64,000 bases of DNA from NCBI GenBank assembly GCA_020073385.1, contig JAIQFH010000028.1, positions 1 through 64,000 on the forward strand, in the 5' to 3' direction. This DNA is from Terriglobia bacterium (lineage in GTDB: Bacteria > Acidobacteriota > Terriglobia > Terriglobales > Acidobacteriaceae). Shown piece after piece: positions 49,503 to 58,291 of this stretch; the first letter of the stretch is position 1, and each line of letters opens with the position of its first letter. Below the pieces are notes generated by a model, which had not been told where the DNA came from, made no database searches, and saw only the letters and a list, made by a program, of their open reading frames with translations. A program made the translations under genes and the position numbers.

Positions 49503-49540
49503 TTTTTTTTCGATCTGCAATCTAAAGTCTTCCTTCTACA

Positions 49541-49765
49541 ATGGCTAGGTCCATGCCCCGCAAGCGCACCGTCAAAGTTCGCTGCCCAATCTGCAAGAAA
49601 GCGGTCAAAAGCACCGACTCCGACTTCCCTTTCTGCAGCGACCGCTGCCGCGTGATCGACCTCGGCAAATGGTCCAGCGGCTCCTATGTGATTTCGTCGC
49701 CAGTGAAGGACGCCGAAGAATTGATCCAGGAGGGCGACGTGGAAGATCAGGACAGAGACAGCTAA
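49541..49765 (+). CDS. yacG: DNA gyrase inhibitor / zinc-ribbon protein YacG
   Basis: 74 residues. The four-cysteine zinc motif is VRCPICKKAVKSTDSDFPFC plus SDRCRVIDLGKW, exactly the YacG signature. The second Met (49553, MPRKRTVKVRCP) could be the start. The acidic tail (EELIQEGDVEDQDRDS) is usual. In E. coli it binds GyrB. The stop is immediately followed by the pgpA ATG, so both are co-transcribed. Confidence 0.93.
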   Translation: MARSMPRKRTVKVRCPICKKAVKSTDSDFPFCSDRCRVIDLGKWSSGSYVISSPVKDAEELIQEGDVEDQDRDS

Positions 49766-50260
49766 ATGGCCGACTCTGCAGCTTTCCGCGCCCCGCGCTG
49801 GGCTACCCTGACCGCTACCTTCTTCGGCATCGGCCACATGCGGCCCGGCCCCGGCACATGGGCATCAGCTGCAACCATGCTCCTCTGGGCCGCACTCGCT
49901 CACGCCCTCGCATATCCCTTGCGCACACCGATACTGATTGCCCTCGCGGTCGTCGTCACCCTCGTGGGCATTCCCGCCGCTACCCGCGTCGCCCGAGCCT
50001 CGGCCAAAAAAGACCCCAGCTTCGTCGTCATCGACGAGGTCGCCGGCCAACTTATTTCGCTGGTCGCCGTTCCGCTCGAATGGAAAACTTTTCTCGCCGG
50101 TCTTATACTTTTTAGAGTCTTCGACATCCTCAAGCCTCCTCCCGTCCGACAATTGGAACGACTGCCAGAAGGAACGGGGATCGTGCTCGACGATGTCGCA
50201 GCCGGAATATACGCGCTCATAGTCATGCAACTTCTACTTCACTGGGGTCGACTAAAATAG
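49766..50260 (+). CDS. pgpA: phosphatidylglycerophosphatase A
   Basis: 164 residues, three or four membrane helices. Family motifs: FFGIGHMRPGPGTWASAAT, FVVIDEVAGQLISL, LFRVFDILKPPPVRQLE and GIVLDDVAAGIYA with the acidic metal ligands. It dephosphorylates phosphatidylglycerol phosphate in the inner membrane. It starts at the codon after the yacG stop. Confidence 0.93.
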   Translation: MADSAAFRAPRWATLTATFFGIGHMRPGPGTWASAATMLLWAALAHALAYPLRTPILIALAVVVTLVGIPAATRVARASAKKDPSFVVIDEVAGQLISLVAVPLEWKTFLAGLILFRVFDILKPPPVRQLERLPEGTGIVLDDVAAGIYALIVMQLLLHWGRLK

Positions 50261-50333
50261 GTTTGAAAGGGCACGGGCTTCAGCTCTGAGGAACCAGGCT
50301 TTACCGTTTCCCTTCACTACTCGGTATTCATCC

Positions 50334-51380
50334 ATGGGATTTTCTAATCGTATCCTCGGCAAGAAAACTGCTAACGGCGCTCCGCACATTGAATCGGTGG
50401 CTCCTTCCGCAGCGCTGGCCGGCGGTGAGCTGCGCATTATCGGTTCCGGCCTGCGCCCGCCACAATTGGCGCGTCCCAAAGTAAAGTTCGGCGACCACGA
50501 AGGATCCATCGTCGTCAGCTCCGACGGATTCGTGGTGGCACGCGTTCCCGAAGGCGCGACTTCCGGTCCGGTTGTGGTCGCAACCGACGGGCACGTCAGC
50601 AATCCTCAAACGGTCAAGGTCGCAGTGCCGATCGCCGAGAATCTCCATCCGGTCACCAATCCCGCAGTCGATTCCGAAGGCAACATCTATGTCACATTCT
50701 CCGGATCGCGCGGCCAAAAAGTTCCCGTCTCGATCTTCAAGATCGATACCAACTACGATGTGAAGCCGCTGGTCTCGGAGATGATGAACCCCACGTCCAT
50801 CGCCTTCGACCGACAGGGACAAATGTATGTCTCCTCCCGCTTCGACGGAGCTGTCTACCGCGTCGCTCAAAACGGCACTATGACGACGTACGCCGAAGGC
50901 ATGGGAGTCGCCACGGGCATCGCCTTCGACCGCGACGAGAGTCTTTACGTTGGCGACCGCAATGGCACCATTTTCAAGATTGCACGCGATCAGCAGGTCT
51001 TCGTTTTCGCCACGCTCGAGATGAGCGTCTCGGCGTATCACCTCGCGTTCGGCCCCGGTGGAGATCTCTTCGTCACCGGTCCCAACGACCGCGTCTTCAA
51101 AATCGATCCCAACGGCACAGTAAGCACCTTCTACAAAGGGCTCGGACGCCCACAAGGACTGGCATTCGACGTGGATGGCAACCTCTACGTCGCAGCCTCG
51201 CTCGCCGGCACGCGCGGCATCGTCAGGATCGCCCCAGACGGCAAAGCCAAGCTAGAAGTCTCCGGCCACGGCCTGGTAGGTCTGGCTTTTGCCCCGGGAC
51301 GTAGCGTGATCCTGGCCACAACAAGTGCCGTTCATCATCTCTCGTGGAACATTCAAGGGTTGCGTCTGGTTCCAGAATGA
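50334..51380 (+). CDS. IPT/TIG domain plus NHL-type beta-propeller protein
   Basis: 348 residues. Residues 15-95 form an IPT/TIG immunoglobulin-like fold (PHIESVAPSAALAGGELRII ... GSGLRP). The remainder is a six-bladed NHL/SMP-30-like propeller with repeated 'G-AFD-G-LYV' blades (PTSIAFDRQGQMYVSSRFDG, ATGIAFDRDESLYVGDRNGT, PQGLAFDVDGNLYVAASLAG). No signal peptide is obvious. The blades could bind ligand or protein; an enzymatic lactonase role lacks visible metal ligands. Monocistronic between pgpA and cinA. Confidence 0.8.
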   Translation: MGFSNRILGKKTANGAPHIESVAPSAALAGGELRIIGSGLRPPQLARPKVKFGDHEGSIVVSSDGFVVARVPEGATSGPVVVATDGHVSNPQTVKVAVPIAENLHPVTNPAVDSEGNIYVTFSGSRGQKVPVSIFKIDTNYDVKPLVSEMMNPTSIAFDRQGQMYVSSRFDGAVYRVAQNGTMTTYAEGMGVATGIAFDRDESLYVGDRNGTIFKIARDQQVFVFATLEMSVSAYHLAFGPGGDLFVTGPNDRVFKIDPNGTVSTFYKGLGRPQGLAFDVDGNLYVAASLAGTRGIVRIAPDGKAKLEVSGHGLVGLAFAPGRSVILATTSAVHHLSWNIQGLRLVPE

Positions 51381-51462
51381 TTTCGAGTCTCTCTGCGTCC
51401 TCTACGGATGTTCTCAGCGTTCTCTGCGTTTCAATCTTTTGTACTGTTAAACTTCTAAGAAC

Positions 51463-52707
51463 GTGAACGCCGAAATCATCGCGGTGGGTTCCGAGATGCT
51501 CACTCCCCACCGCATCGACACCAACTCGCTCTACCTGACCGAGCAACTTAACCTGCTCGGTGTCGATGTAGTTTTTAAAAGTATCGTCGGTGACAATCTT
51601 CGGCACCTGGTTGCCGCCGCGCAACATGGCCTTTTTCGTTCCGACATCCTCATCTTCAGCGGCGGACTTGGCCCCACCGAAGACGACCTCACCCGCGAGG
51701 CCGTCGCGGAAGCGCTGGGCGTCAGTCTCCGGCGTGATCCCGAGATTATCGGCAAATTGGAGAAGCGCTTTGCCGACCGCGGCTGGAAGATGACACCGAA
51801 TAACGCCAAACAGGCCGACGTTATCGAGGGCGCTACGGTCCTTCCCAATCCAAACGGCACCGCCTCCGGACAGTGGCTCTCAGGAGAATTCGAGGGACGC
51901 GAGCGCATTGTCATTCTGCTACCCGGCCCGCCACACGAGATGAAAGCGCTCTTCGAGCAGGAAGTTCGCGATCGCCTGCGCGCCAAAGTTCCGCCCGCGC
52001 ATCTATTCACCCGCACATTGAAAGTCGCCATGCTGGGCGAGTCTGCGGTCGACGCACGCGTTGCCCCCATCTACAAGCGCTACCCGGATGTCGACACCAC
52101 CATTCTCGCCGGCGCGGGAGAGATCGAACTGCACTTCAAAACCCGCGCGGCGACTCTGGAGGACGCACAGGCTCGAGCCGACGAAGTTGCGGACCTGGTG
52201 GAAGATGAATTAGACGATGCCGTCTATTCGCGTGACGGTCAATCCCTTGAGCAAATTGTGGGATATTGGCTCCAGATGCGTAACGCGACGCTGGCGGTAG
52301 CGGAATCTTGTACCGGAGGGCTCCTGGCCGAGCGCATCACTTCCGTTGCCGGCAGTTCGCGCTATTTTGTCGGCGGAGCGGTGGTCTATTCAAATAATCT
52401 GAAGACAGAATTCGCCGGCGTACCCGCCGACATGATCGTACGCCACGGAGCCGTCAGCCGCGAAGTCGCCGCCGCCCTGGCCGAAGGTATCCGCTATCGC
52501 TGCGAATCGACGCTGGGTGTAGGAATCACCGGAGTCGCGGGCCCTGGCGGCGGTTCGCCCGAAAAGCCTGTTGGCCTGGTCTTTCACGCTGTCGCCAGCG
52601 ACACCGGAACCGAAGTCATCCAACGCAGTTTCCCCGGCGATCGCAAACGCATCCGCCGCTTCGCCTCGACGATGGCGCTGGATATGGTGAGAAGGAAACT
52701 GATGTAA
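51463..52707 (+). CDS. cinA: CinA family protein (nicotinamide-nucleotide amidohydrolase / ADP-ribose pyrophosphatase)
   Basis: 414 residues from a GTG start. The N-terminal MoCF-type domain begins MNAEIIAVGSEMLTPHRIDT, with LIFSGGLGPTEDDLTREAVA and a LLPGPPHEMKALFEQEV loop. The C-terminal PncC amidase domain has VAESCTGGLLAERITSVAGS, SSRYFVGGAVVYSN and GVGITGVAGPGGGSPEKPVG. Full-length CinA salvages NMN formed by NAD turnover and DNA ligation. Spacing to thpR is about 80 bases. Confidence 0.94.
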   Translation: MNAEIIAVGSEMLTPHRIDTNSLYLTEQLNLLGVDVVFKSIVGDNLRHLVAAAQHGLFRSDILIFSGGLGPTEDDLTREAVAEALGVSLRRDPEIIGKLEKRFADRGWKMTPNNAKQADVIEGATVLPNPNGTASGQWLSGEFEGRERIVILLPGPPHEMKALFEQEVRDRLRAKVPPAHLFTRTLKVAMLGESAVDARVAPIYKRYPDVDTTILAGAGEIELHFKTRAATLEDAQARADEVADLVEDELDDAVYSRDGQSLEQIVGYWLQMRNATLAVAESCTGGLLAERITSVAGSSRYFVGGAVVYSNNLKTEFAGVPADMIVRHGAVSREVAAALAEGIRYRCESTLGVGITGVAGPGGGSPEKPVGLVFHAVASDTGTEVIQRSFPGDRKRIRRFASTMALDMVRRKLM

Positions 52708-52787
52708 AGCGGTGAGCGGTGAGCTACGAGCGATGAAAGTACAAGTTCTCGCTAATTGCTCACAGCTCATTGCTCATAGCCTGTTTT

Positions 52788-53375
52788 ATGCGCCTCTTCA
52801 TTGCTCTCGATATCGACGACCCCATTCGCGATCGCATCGCACGCTTCCTCGATGGAGTCCGCAACTTCTGCCCCGACGCCCGCTGGGTCAGACCGGAGTC
52901 CCTTCACGTGACGTTGAAATTCATCGGCGAGCAACCCGACGAAGCCGTCGAGAAGATCAAGCAAGCTCTGACAGACGTTTCTGACACCACTGCCGAAATT
53001 AAGTTTCGTGGCTACGGTTTCTTCCCGACATCGAAATCAGCGCGGGTTTTCTGGATCGGCATGGAGTCTGGCCCGCAACTCGCGCAACTGGCGGCGGCAA
53101 TCGATGAAAGAATGGCGAAGCTCGGAATTCAAAAAGAAGACCGCGCCTTCAGCCCGCACCTGACCCTGGCTCGCGCCACAGGAGGATCAGGCTCTCCCCG
53201 CTGGCGCAAAGGAGACGGCCCCAATCGCGCTTTTTCGTATCTGCAAGAAAAGCTCTCCGCGCTTCCCGTCCCCGAGTTTGGTACTATGACTCCCCGCGAG
53301 TTCTTTCTGTACCAAAGCCAACTCTCCCCGAAAGGATCCAAATACACCAAGCTGGCAAACTTCGCACTAGGGTAG
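52788..53375 (+). CDS. thpR: RNA 2',3'-cyclic phosphodiesterase (2H family)
   Basis: 195 residues from ATG 52788. Two H-x-T-L motifs, SLHVTLKFIGE and FSPHLTLARAT, define the 2H phosphoesterase active site. MRLFIALDIDDPIRDRIARF opens the family as in LigT/ThpR. It hydrolyses 2',3'-cyclic ends of RNA to 2'-phosphates. The leader contains small inverted copies of gctcat/atgagc. Confidence 0.92.
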   Translation: MRLFIALDIDDPIRDRIARFLDGVRNFCPDARWVRPESLHVTLKFIGEQPDEAVEKIKQALTDVSDTTAEIKFRGYGFFPTSKSARVFWIGMESGPQLAQLAAAIDERMAKLGIQKEDRAFSPHLTLARATGGSGSPRWRKGDGPNRAFSYLQEKLSALPVPEFGTMTPREFFLYQSQLSPKGSKYTKLANFALG

Positions 53376-53436
53376 CGCAGGCAGCCTGCCGGCTGTCGCG
53401 CGGGCAACTTGCCCGCGCACCCGGCCCAAAGCGACC

Positions 53437-54045
53437 ATGTCGAAATCGTTCCTAATCCTGGCTGCAGCCTATCTCCTCGGCTCCATCCCATTCGGTTATC
53501 TCCTGGTCCTTACCTTCCGCGGCGAAGACGTTCGCCGCACCGGCAGCGGCAACATTGGCGCGACCAATGTCTCCCGCAAATCGCCCACGCTCGGTGTCCT
53601 CACACTTATCCTCGACGCCGCCAAGGGATTCCTCGCCGTTGAGCTAGCTGCGTACTTCGGCCGAGCCACAGCCGATCCCCGCCTCTTGGCCGCCGCAGCC
53701 CTGCTCGCCATCACGGGACACATGTTCCCGGTCTGGCTCCGTTTTCGTGGCGGCAAAGGTGTCGCCACCGCCCTCGGCGCGCTCCTGCGTTTCGTTCCTC
53801 TGGCAGTTGGCGTTGCCGTTATCATCTTCGTAGTAGTCGTACTCATCTCGCGCCGCATTTCTGTTGGATCGATCGTGACTGCCGCATTCTTTCCAGCCAC
53901 GGTGTGGACTCTTAAGCTATCGAGGGATCCTGCTGTTCTAGCCTTGATCGGGGTGGCGTCTTTGCTGATCATTGCCCGTCACTACAAAAACATTCTTCGC
54001 TTGATGTCTGGCGAAGAACCGCGATTCTCCCTGAGGCGCAAATGA
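53437..54045 (+). CDS. plsY: acyl-phosphate:glycerol-3-phosphate acyltransferase
   Basis: 202 residues, five or more membrane helices. Conserved loops: LLGSIPFGYLL, RRTGSGNIGATNVSRK and WLRFRGGKGVATALGALL, which are the three PlsY active-site motifs. Makes lysophosphatidate in the inner membrane. Overlaps gpsA by four bases (ATGA), so glycerol-3-phosphate synthesis and use are coupled. Confidence 0.95.
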   Translation: MSKSFLILAAAYLLGSIPFGYLLVLTFRGEDVRRTGSGNIGATNVSRKSPTLGVLTLILDAAKGFLAVELAAYFGRATADPRLLAAAALLAITGHMFPVWLRFRGGKGVATALGALLRFVPLAVGVAVIIFVVVVLISRRISVGSIVTAAFFPATVWTLKLSRDPAVLALIGVASLLIIARHYKNILRLMSGEEPRFSLRRK

Positions 54046-55061
54046 GCCAGATCGCCATCATCGGCGCCGGTGCCTGGGGCACGGGCCTGGCCGTCGTGCT
54101 GGGACGCAAGGGATCGCATCGCGTCCGTATCTGGGCGCATGAACTCGACGTCTGCGACTCGATTAACCACCAGCATGTCAACGAGAGATTTCTGCCCGGC
54201 CGTCCCCTGCCTGAGGCGGTAACAGCCAGCAACGATCTCGCCTCCGTCCTCGAAGGCGCACAAGTCATCGTCAGTGTGATGCCCTCGCAGCACTGCCGTG
54301 CCCTGTTCGCCCGCATGCGCACTTTCATTCGCCCGCGAACACTGATAGTCAGCGCAACCAAAGGGCTCGAAGAAGGATCCCTTCTCCGCATCAGCGAGGT
54401 GATAGCGGACGCTCTCAAGCGTGACGATAGTCTGCCGCCACTTGTCGGAGCACTCAGCGGTCCCTCGTTCGCCCAGGAAGTGGCGCGTGGCGATCCGACC
54501 GCCATCACCATCGCCTCGCAAAGTGCCGCACTGCTCAGCACCATCCAGCAGGAATTCAGCGATACTAGCTTCCGCGTTTATACGAACAGTGACATCGTCG
54601 GTGTGGAACTTGGCGGCGCATTGAAAAACATCATCGCCATCGCTGCCGGCATCTGCGACGGACTCGGACTCGGCCACAACTCGATCGCCGCCCTCATCAC
54701 CCGCGGCCTCGCGGAAATGACGCGTCTCGCCGTCGCTTGCGGGGGCCGCGCCGAAACCATGTCCGGACTCGCCGGCCTCGGCGACCTCGTCCTCACCTGC
54801 ACCGGTGGCCTATCACGTAACCGCAGCGTCGGCGTCGAACTGGGGCGCGGCAAGAATCTTCCCGAAATTATCGCCGGCATGCACGGTATGGTCGCCGAAG
54901 GAGTCTTCACCACAACCGCTGCGGTCGGCCTGGCTCGTGCCCGAGGTCTAGAGATGCCGATCACTGAACAGATGCATGCCATCCTGCACGAAGGCAAATC
55001 TCCAAAAGAAGCCCTTCAGGAACTCATGATGCGCACCGGCAAAAGTGAGATCGCGACCTAA
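54042..55061 (+). CDS. gpsA: NAD(P)-dependent glycerol-3-phosphate dehydrogenase
   Basis: 339 residues. N-terminal Rossmann motif IAIIGAGAWGTGLAVVLGRK, then VIVSVMPSQHCRALF, the LSGPSFAQEVARGDPTAITI segment, the catalytic Lys in GGALKNIIAIAAGICDGLGL, and GLAGLGDLVLTCTGGLSRNR. Reduces dihydroxyacetone phosphate for phospholipid synthesis; the overlap with plsY supports this. Confidence 0.96.
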   Translation: MSQIAIIGAGAWGTGLAVVLGRKGSHRVRIWAHELDVCDSINHQHVNERFLPGRPLPEAVTASNDLASVLEGAQVIVSVMPSQHCRALFARMRTFIRPRTLIVSATKGLEEGSLLRISEVIADALKRDDSLPPLVGALSGPSFAQEVARGDPTAITIASQSAALLSTIQQEFSDTSFRVYTNSDIVGVELGGALKNIIAIAAGICDGLGLGHNSIAALITRGLAEMTRLAVACGGRAETMSGLAGLGDLVLTCTGGLSRNRSVGVELGRGKNLPEIIAGMHGMVAEGVFTTTAAVGLARARGLEMPITEQMHAILHEGKSPKEALQELMMRTGKSEIAT

Positions 55062-55182
55062 GATTTTCCTTCGTGTCCTTAGTGGTTGAAGATTTGGAGG
55101 CGTCCAGCGACGCTCAAGCTTCAATCACATCTCGATATTGTGTTCACGTGTTACTCTTTACCGGATTTTTCGGGAGGCCTCG

Positions 55183-56097
55183 ATGCGTCTGAGCCCAATC
55201 GCAGCCGTCATAATCTCGCTCTGGTGCACCAACGTATCAGCCCAATCCAAAACCCTCGCCGAGCGCCTCGGCTATCCCCACGACTCGAAGCTGCTCATCA
55301 TCCACGCCGACGACCTCGCAGTCGCTCACTCCGAAGACGCTGCCAGCTTCGACGCCCTCGACAAACACGCCGCGACTTCCGCCAGCATCATGGTTCCCTG
55401 CCCCTGGCTCACTGAAGTCGCTGCCTATGCCAAGGCGCATCCCGACGCCGATCTCGGCCTGCACCTCACACTCACTGCCGAATGGAAAACCGACCGCTGG
55501 GGCCCGGTCGAATCCAAAGATAAGGTCCCGAGCCTGCTCGATCAAGATGGATACCTCTGGCCCGAAACCGGCCCCGCTATCCAGCACATCAAGGCCGACG
55601 AAGCCGAACGGGAAATCCGCGCCCAAGTCGAACATGCAATCGCTGTGGGTATCCATCCCACGCACCTCGACAGCCACATGGGTGTGCTTTTCGCGCGCCC
55701 GGATCTGATCGCCGTCTACGTGAAGGTCGCGCACGATTACAAACTCCCATTCCTTGGAATGCTCACTCCCAACGCGCCCGCGGGCGTGTTCTCGGACAAA
55801 GACATCATGCTCGACTCGGTGGTCATCGCCAACCCAACCGTCCAGCCCGCGAACTGGAAGAATTTCTACCTGGATGCGATCAGGAACATGAAGCCTGGCC
55901 TGACCGAGTTCATCGTCCACCTCGCCCATGACGACGCCGAATCCCAGGCAGTGATGGTCGACCACCCCGACTACGGCGCAGCCTGGCGCCAGCGCGACTA
56001 CGACGTGATCACCAGCCCGGAGTTCAAGAAGGCGCTAGACGACAATCACGTGATTTTGCTCCACTGGAGTGACCTGAAGAAGCTTCAGAGCCAATAG
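55183..56097 (+). CDS. exported ChbG/YdjC-family carbohydrate deacetylase
   Basis: 304 residues from ATG 55183 (GGGAGG upstream), with a signal peptide (RLSPIAAVIISLWCTNVSAQ). The metal site is IIHADDLAVAHS (HADD) plus HPTHLDSHMGVLF; LGLHLTLTAEWKT supplies the substrate loop. The family removes acetyl groups from chito-oligosaccharides or other acylated sugars. Export suggests an extracellular or periplasmic glycan substrate. Stand-alone gene. Confidence 0.9.
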   Translation: MRLSPIAAVIISLWCTNVSAQSKTLAERLGYPHDSKLLIIHADDLAVAHSEDAASFDALDKHAATSASIMVPCPWLTEVAAYAKAHPDADLGLHLTLTAEWKTDRWGPVESKDKVPSLLDQDGYLWPETGPAIQHIKADEAEREIRAQVEHAIAVGIHPTHLDSHMGVLFARPDLIAVYVKVAHDYKLPFLGMLTPNAPAGVFSDKDIMLDSVVIANPTVQPANWKNFYLDAIRNMKPGLTEFIVHLAHDDAESQAVMVDHPDYGAAWRQRDYDVITSPEFKKALDDNHVILLHWSDLKKLQSQ

Positions 56098-56279
56098 CGC
56101 CGGCGTCCCACCGGGCTGTGGCGGGGACGTCTCGCCCCCGCGCATCCCACGTAGTCCTAACGCTCCATGCACGCAACCCCTGCGCCAGACGGCACATCCC
56201 TTCAGGTACTTTCGTAACCCCCGAACCCCGCGCCCATGGCTCAATCCCGCCCATTCCCCTATAAAATTCAGTAGATATA

Positions 56280-58175
56280 GTGAAGTCCGCCGCCACTCCG
56301 CCCCCGGCGTCTGCGACGAGTGAAGGGAGAGACTTGTCCTCGACCGCTTCCAAACACGCCCGCATCCCGATTCTCTACCTCATACTCGGGGTGCTGCTGG
56401 CGATAAGTATCGTCCCGATGTATTTCTACTCGTCGCAGGTAGAAAGCAGCAACGGCGAACGGCTGAAGACCAACGAAAAGCTGCTGCAGAACACGGTCAC
56501 GCGCTCTCTGGCTGACGATCTCTCACAGCACGAACGCTCGCTACGCTTGATGCTCGCCAACCTGTCATCGGCCATTCAGGTGGCCTCCGGCGGCGACATC
56601 GGCGAGAAGAATATCGAAGCCCCCGAATTGCGCGCCCTCCTCGAAAATTTCGTCTCTTCCTCCGACGAGATCGCCTACGCCACTCTGTTGAACTCTGAAG
56701 CCAAGGGCATCCGCGCCGGAAAAATCTCTCCTGATGCCTTTCTGCAGCGCGAATTCGAGCGCGCCTACGCCGCTGCTCGCGACGGCCGCGTCTACAACGG
56801 CCAGGCGCTGGTAGTCGGCGAGGGCAAGAATGTCCGCACCGTCTTCCTCGTCAGTGCCCCGGTGCAGTACGGCCCACGCTTTCTTGGCATGATCGCCACC
56901 GTGGTCGATCTGCAATTCCTGATTCGCCGCCTGCGCGAAGTCGGAGGCGGTCTCACACCCTACGTCGTCGATGCCCAGGGACGCCTGGTCGCCGCGGCCA
57001 CTCCCGAATTCGCCACCGGCCAGGATATGAAGAATCTCGATATCGTGCGCAACTTCGTCGAGAGCGGCAACAAGGCCCAGCTCGCCGAAACTCGCGAATT
57101 CAACATGAAGTCTGGCCCAGAGCGCATCGAGATGTTAGGCACCTACAGCCCCGTCACTTCGCTCGACTGGGCCGTGATCGTGCAAAAGCCGCTCCGCGAG
57201 GCCTATCGCGACGTTTACGACATGCAGCGCACCGCCCGCCTGCTGGCCATTCTGATGGTGCTGTTAAGTATCGGCGTAAGCATCTTCGCCGCCCGCCGCA
57301 TCACCAACCCGCTGCAGGTGCTCACCGAAACCAGCCGCGCTCTCGCTAGAGGAGATTTTTCACAGCGCGTACATCTGTGGAGCCGCACCGAAATCGGCGA
57401 ACTGGCGCAAACGTTTAACAGCATGTCGGAAGAGCTCGAACGTTTCGTCGAAGATCTAAAGCGCGCCGCCGACGAGAACCGCGCCCTGTTTATGGGATCT
57501 ATTCAGATGCTTGCCGGCGCCGTCGACGAAAAGGATCCTTACACGCGCGGCCACTCCGATCGCGTCACGCGCTACTCCCTGATGATCGCCAAAGAGATGA
57601 ACCTGCCCTCCGCGTTCATGGAGATCCTGCAGATTTCCGCGCAGCTCCACGATGTGGGCAAGATCGGCATCGAAGATCACATTCTCAAAAAGCCCGGCGC
57701 GCTGACCGAAGAAGAATTCGAAGTGATGAAGACCCACACGACGAAAGGCGCCAACATATTGCGGCCGGTCACTCAGTTGGCTGAAATGCTACCTGGCATC
57801 GAGCTACACCACGAAGCGCTCGACGGCCGCGGCTATCCTTATGGCCTGAAGGGCGATCAGATTCCCCTTCTCGCGCGCGTCATCGCCGTAGCTGATACGT
57901 TCGACGCGCTCACCACGAACCGTCCTTACCAGCAGGCGCACACACCCGATCAGGCTTTGCAGATCATCAAGAACCTGGCCGGCAAGCGCCTCGATCCTGC
58001 CGCCGTTGCCGCCCTGCTCGCGGTTTACGAACGTGGCGAAATCAAAATCCAGCGCTTCACCATCAAACGCCCCATCCTCCAACCGCAACCGCAGCCCCAA
58101 TCGCCGGCCGTAGCTGCGGCTGCGGCAGCGGCAGGGCCTCAAGAACCCGCAACATTAGAACGCACCAGAGTGTAG
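56280..58175 (+). CDS. membrane-bound Cache - HAMP - HD-GYP phosphodiesterase
   Basis: 631 residues from a GTG. A membrane helix lies near 30-50, followed by a periplasmic Cache-like sensor at about 50-320 (PYVVDAQGRLVAAATPEFAT). A second helix, then HAMP (ARRITNPLQVLTETSRALAR), and a short coiled segment lead to HD-GYP at about 410-580. That domain has AQLHDVGKIGIED and LHHEALDGRGYPYGL, both intact. The tail is a Pro/Gln/Ala low-complexity stretch. It degrades c-di-GMP in response to an extracellular ligand. Followed at 116 bases by a Ser/Thr kinase gene. Confidence 0.9.
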   Translation: MKSAATPPPASATSEGRDLSSTASKHARIPILYLILGVLLAISIVPMYFYSSQVESSNGERLKTNEKLLQNTVTRSLADDLSQHERSLRLMLANLSSAIQVASGGDIGEKNIEAPELRALLENFVSSSDEIAYATLLNSEAKGIRAGKISPDAFLQREFERAYAAARDGRVYNGQALVVGEGKNVRTVFLVSAPVQYGPRFLGMIATVVDLQFLIRRLREVGGGLTPYVVDAQGRLVAAATPEFATGQDMKNLDIVRNFVESGNKAQLAETREFNMKSGPERIEMLGTYSPVTSLDWAVIVQKPLREAYRDVYDMQRTARLLAILMVLLSIGVSIFAARRITNPLQVLTETSRALARGDFSQRVHLWSRTEIGELAQTFNSMSEELERFVEDLKRAADENRALFMGSIQMLAGAVDEKDPYTRGHSDRVTRYSLMIAKEMNLPSAFMEILQISAQLHDVGKIGIEDHILKKPGALTEEEFEVMKTHTTKGANILRPVTQLAEMLPGIELHHEALDGRGYPYGLKGDQIPLLARVIAVADTFDALTTNRPYQQAHTPDQALQIIKNLAGKRLDPAAVAALLAVYERGEIKIQRFTIKRPILQPQPQPQSPAVAAAAAAAGPQEPATLERTRV

Positions 58176-58291
58176 CTATCGCACCGTGGCGCCCGGCGTC
58201 TCGCCCGCCTGCCTGAATCTTCACAGAAACTCCCGTATAGTTGCATCCCCGCAACCTTCTCGTCGTACCACCACGATATAATTGCCTCCGC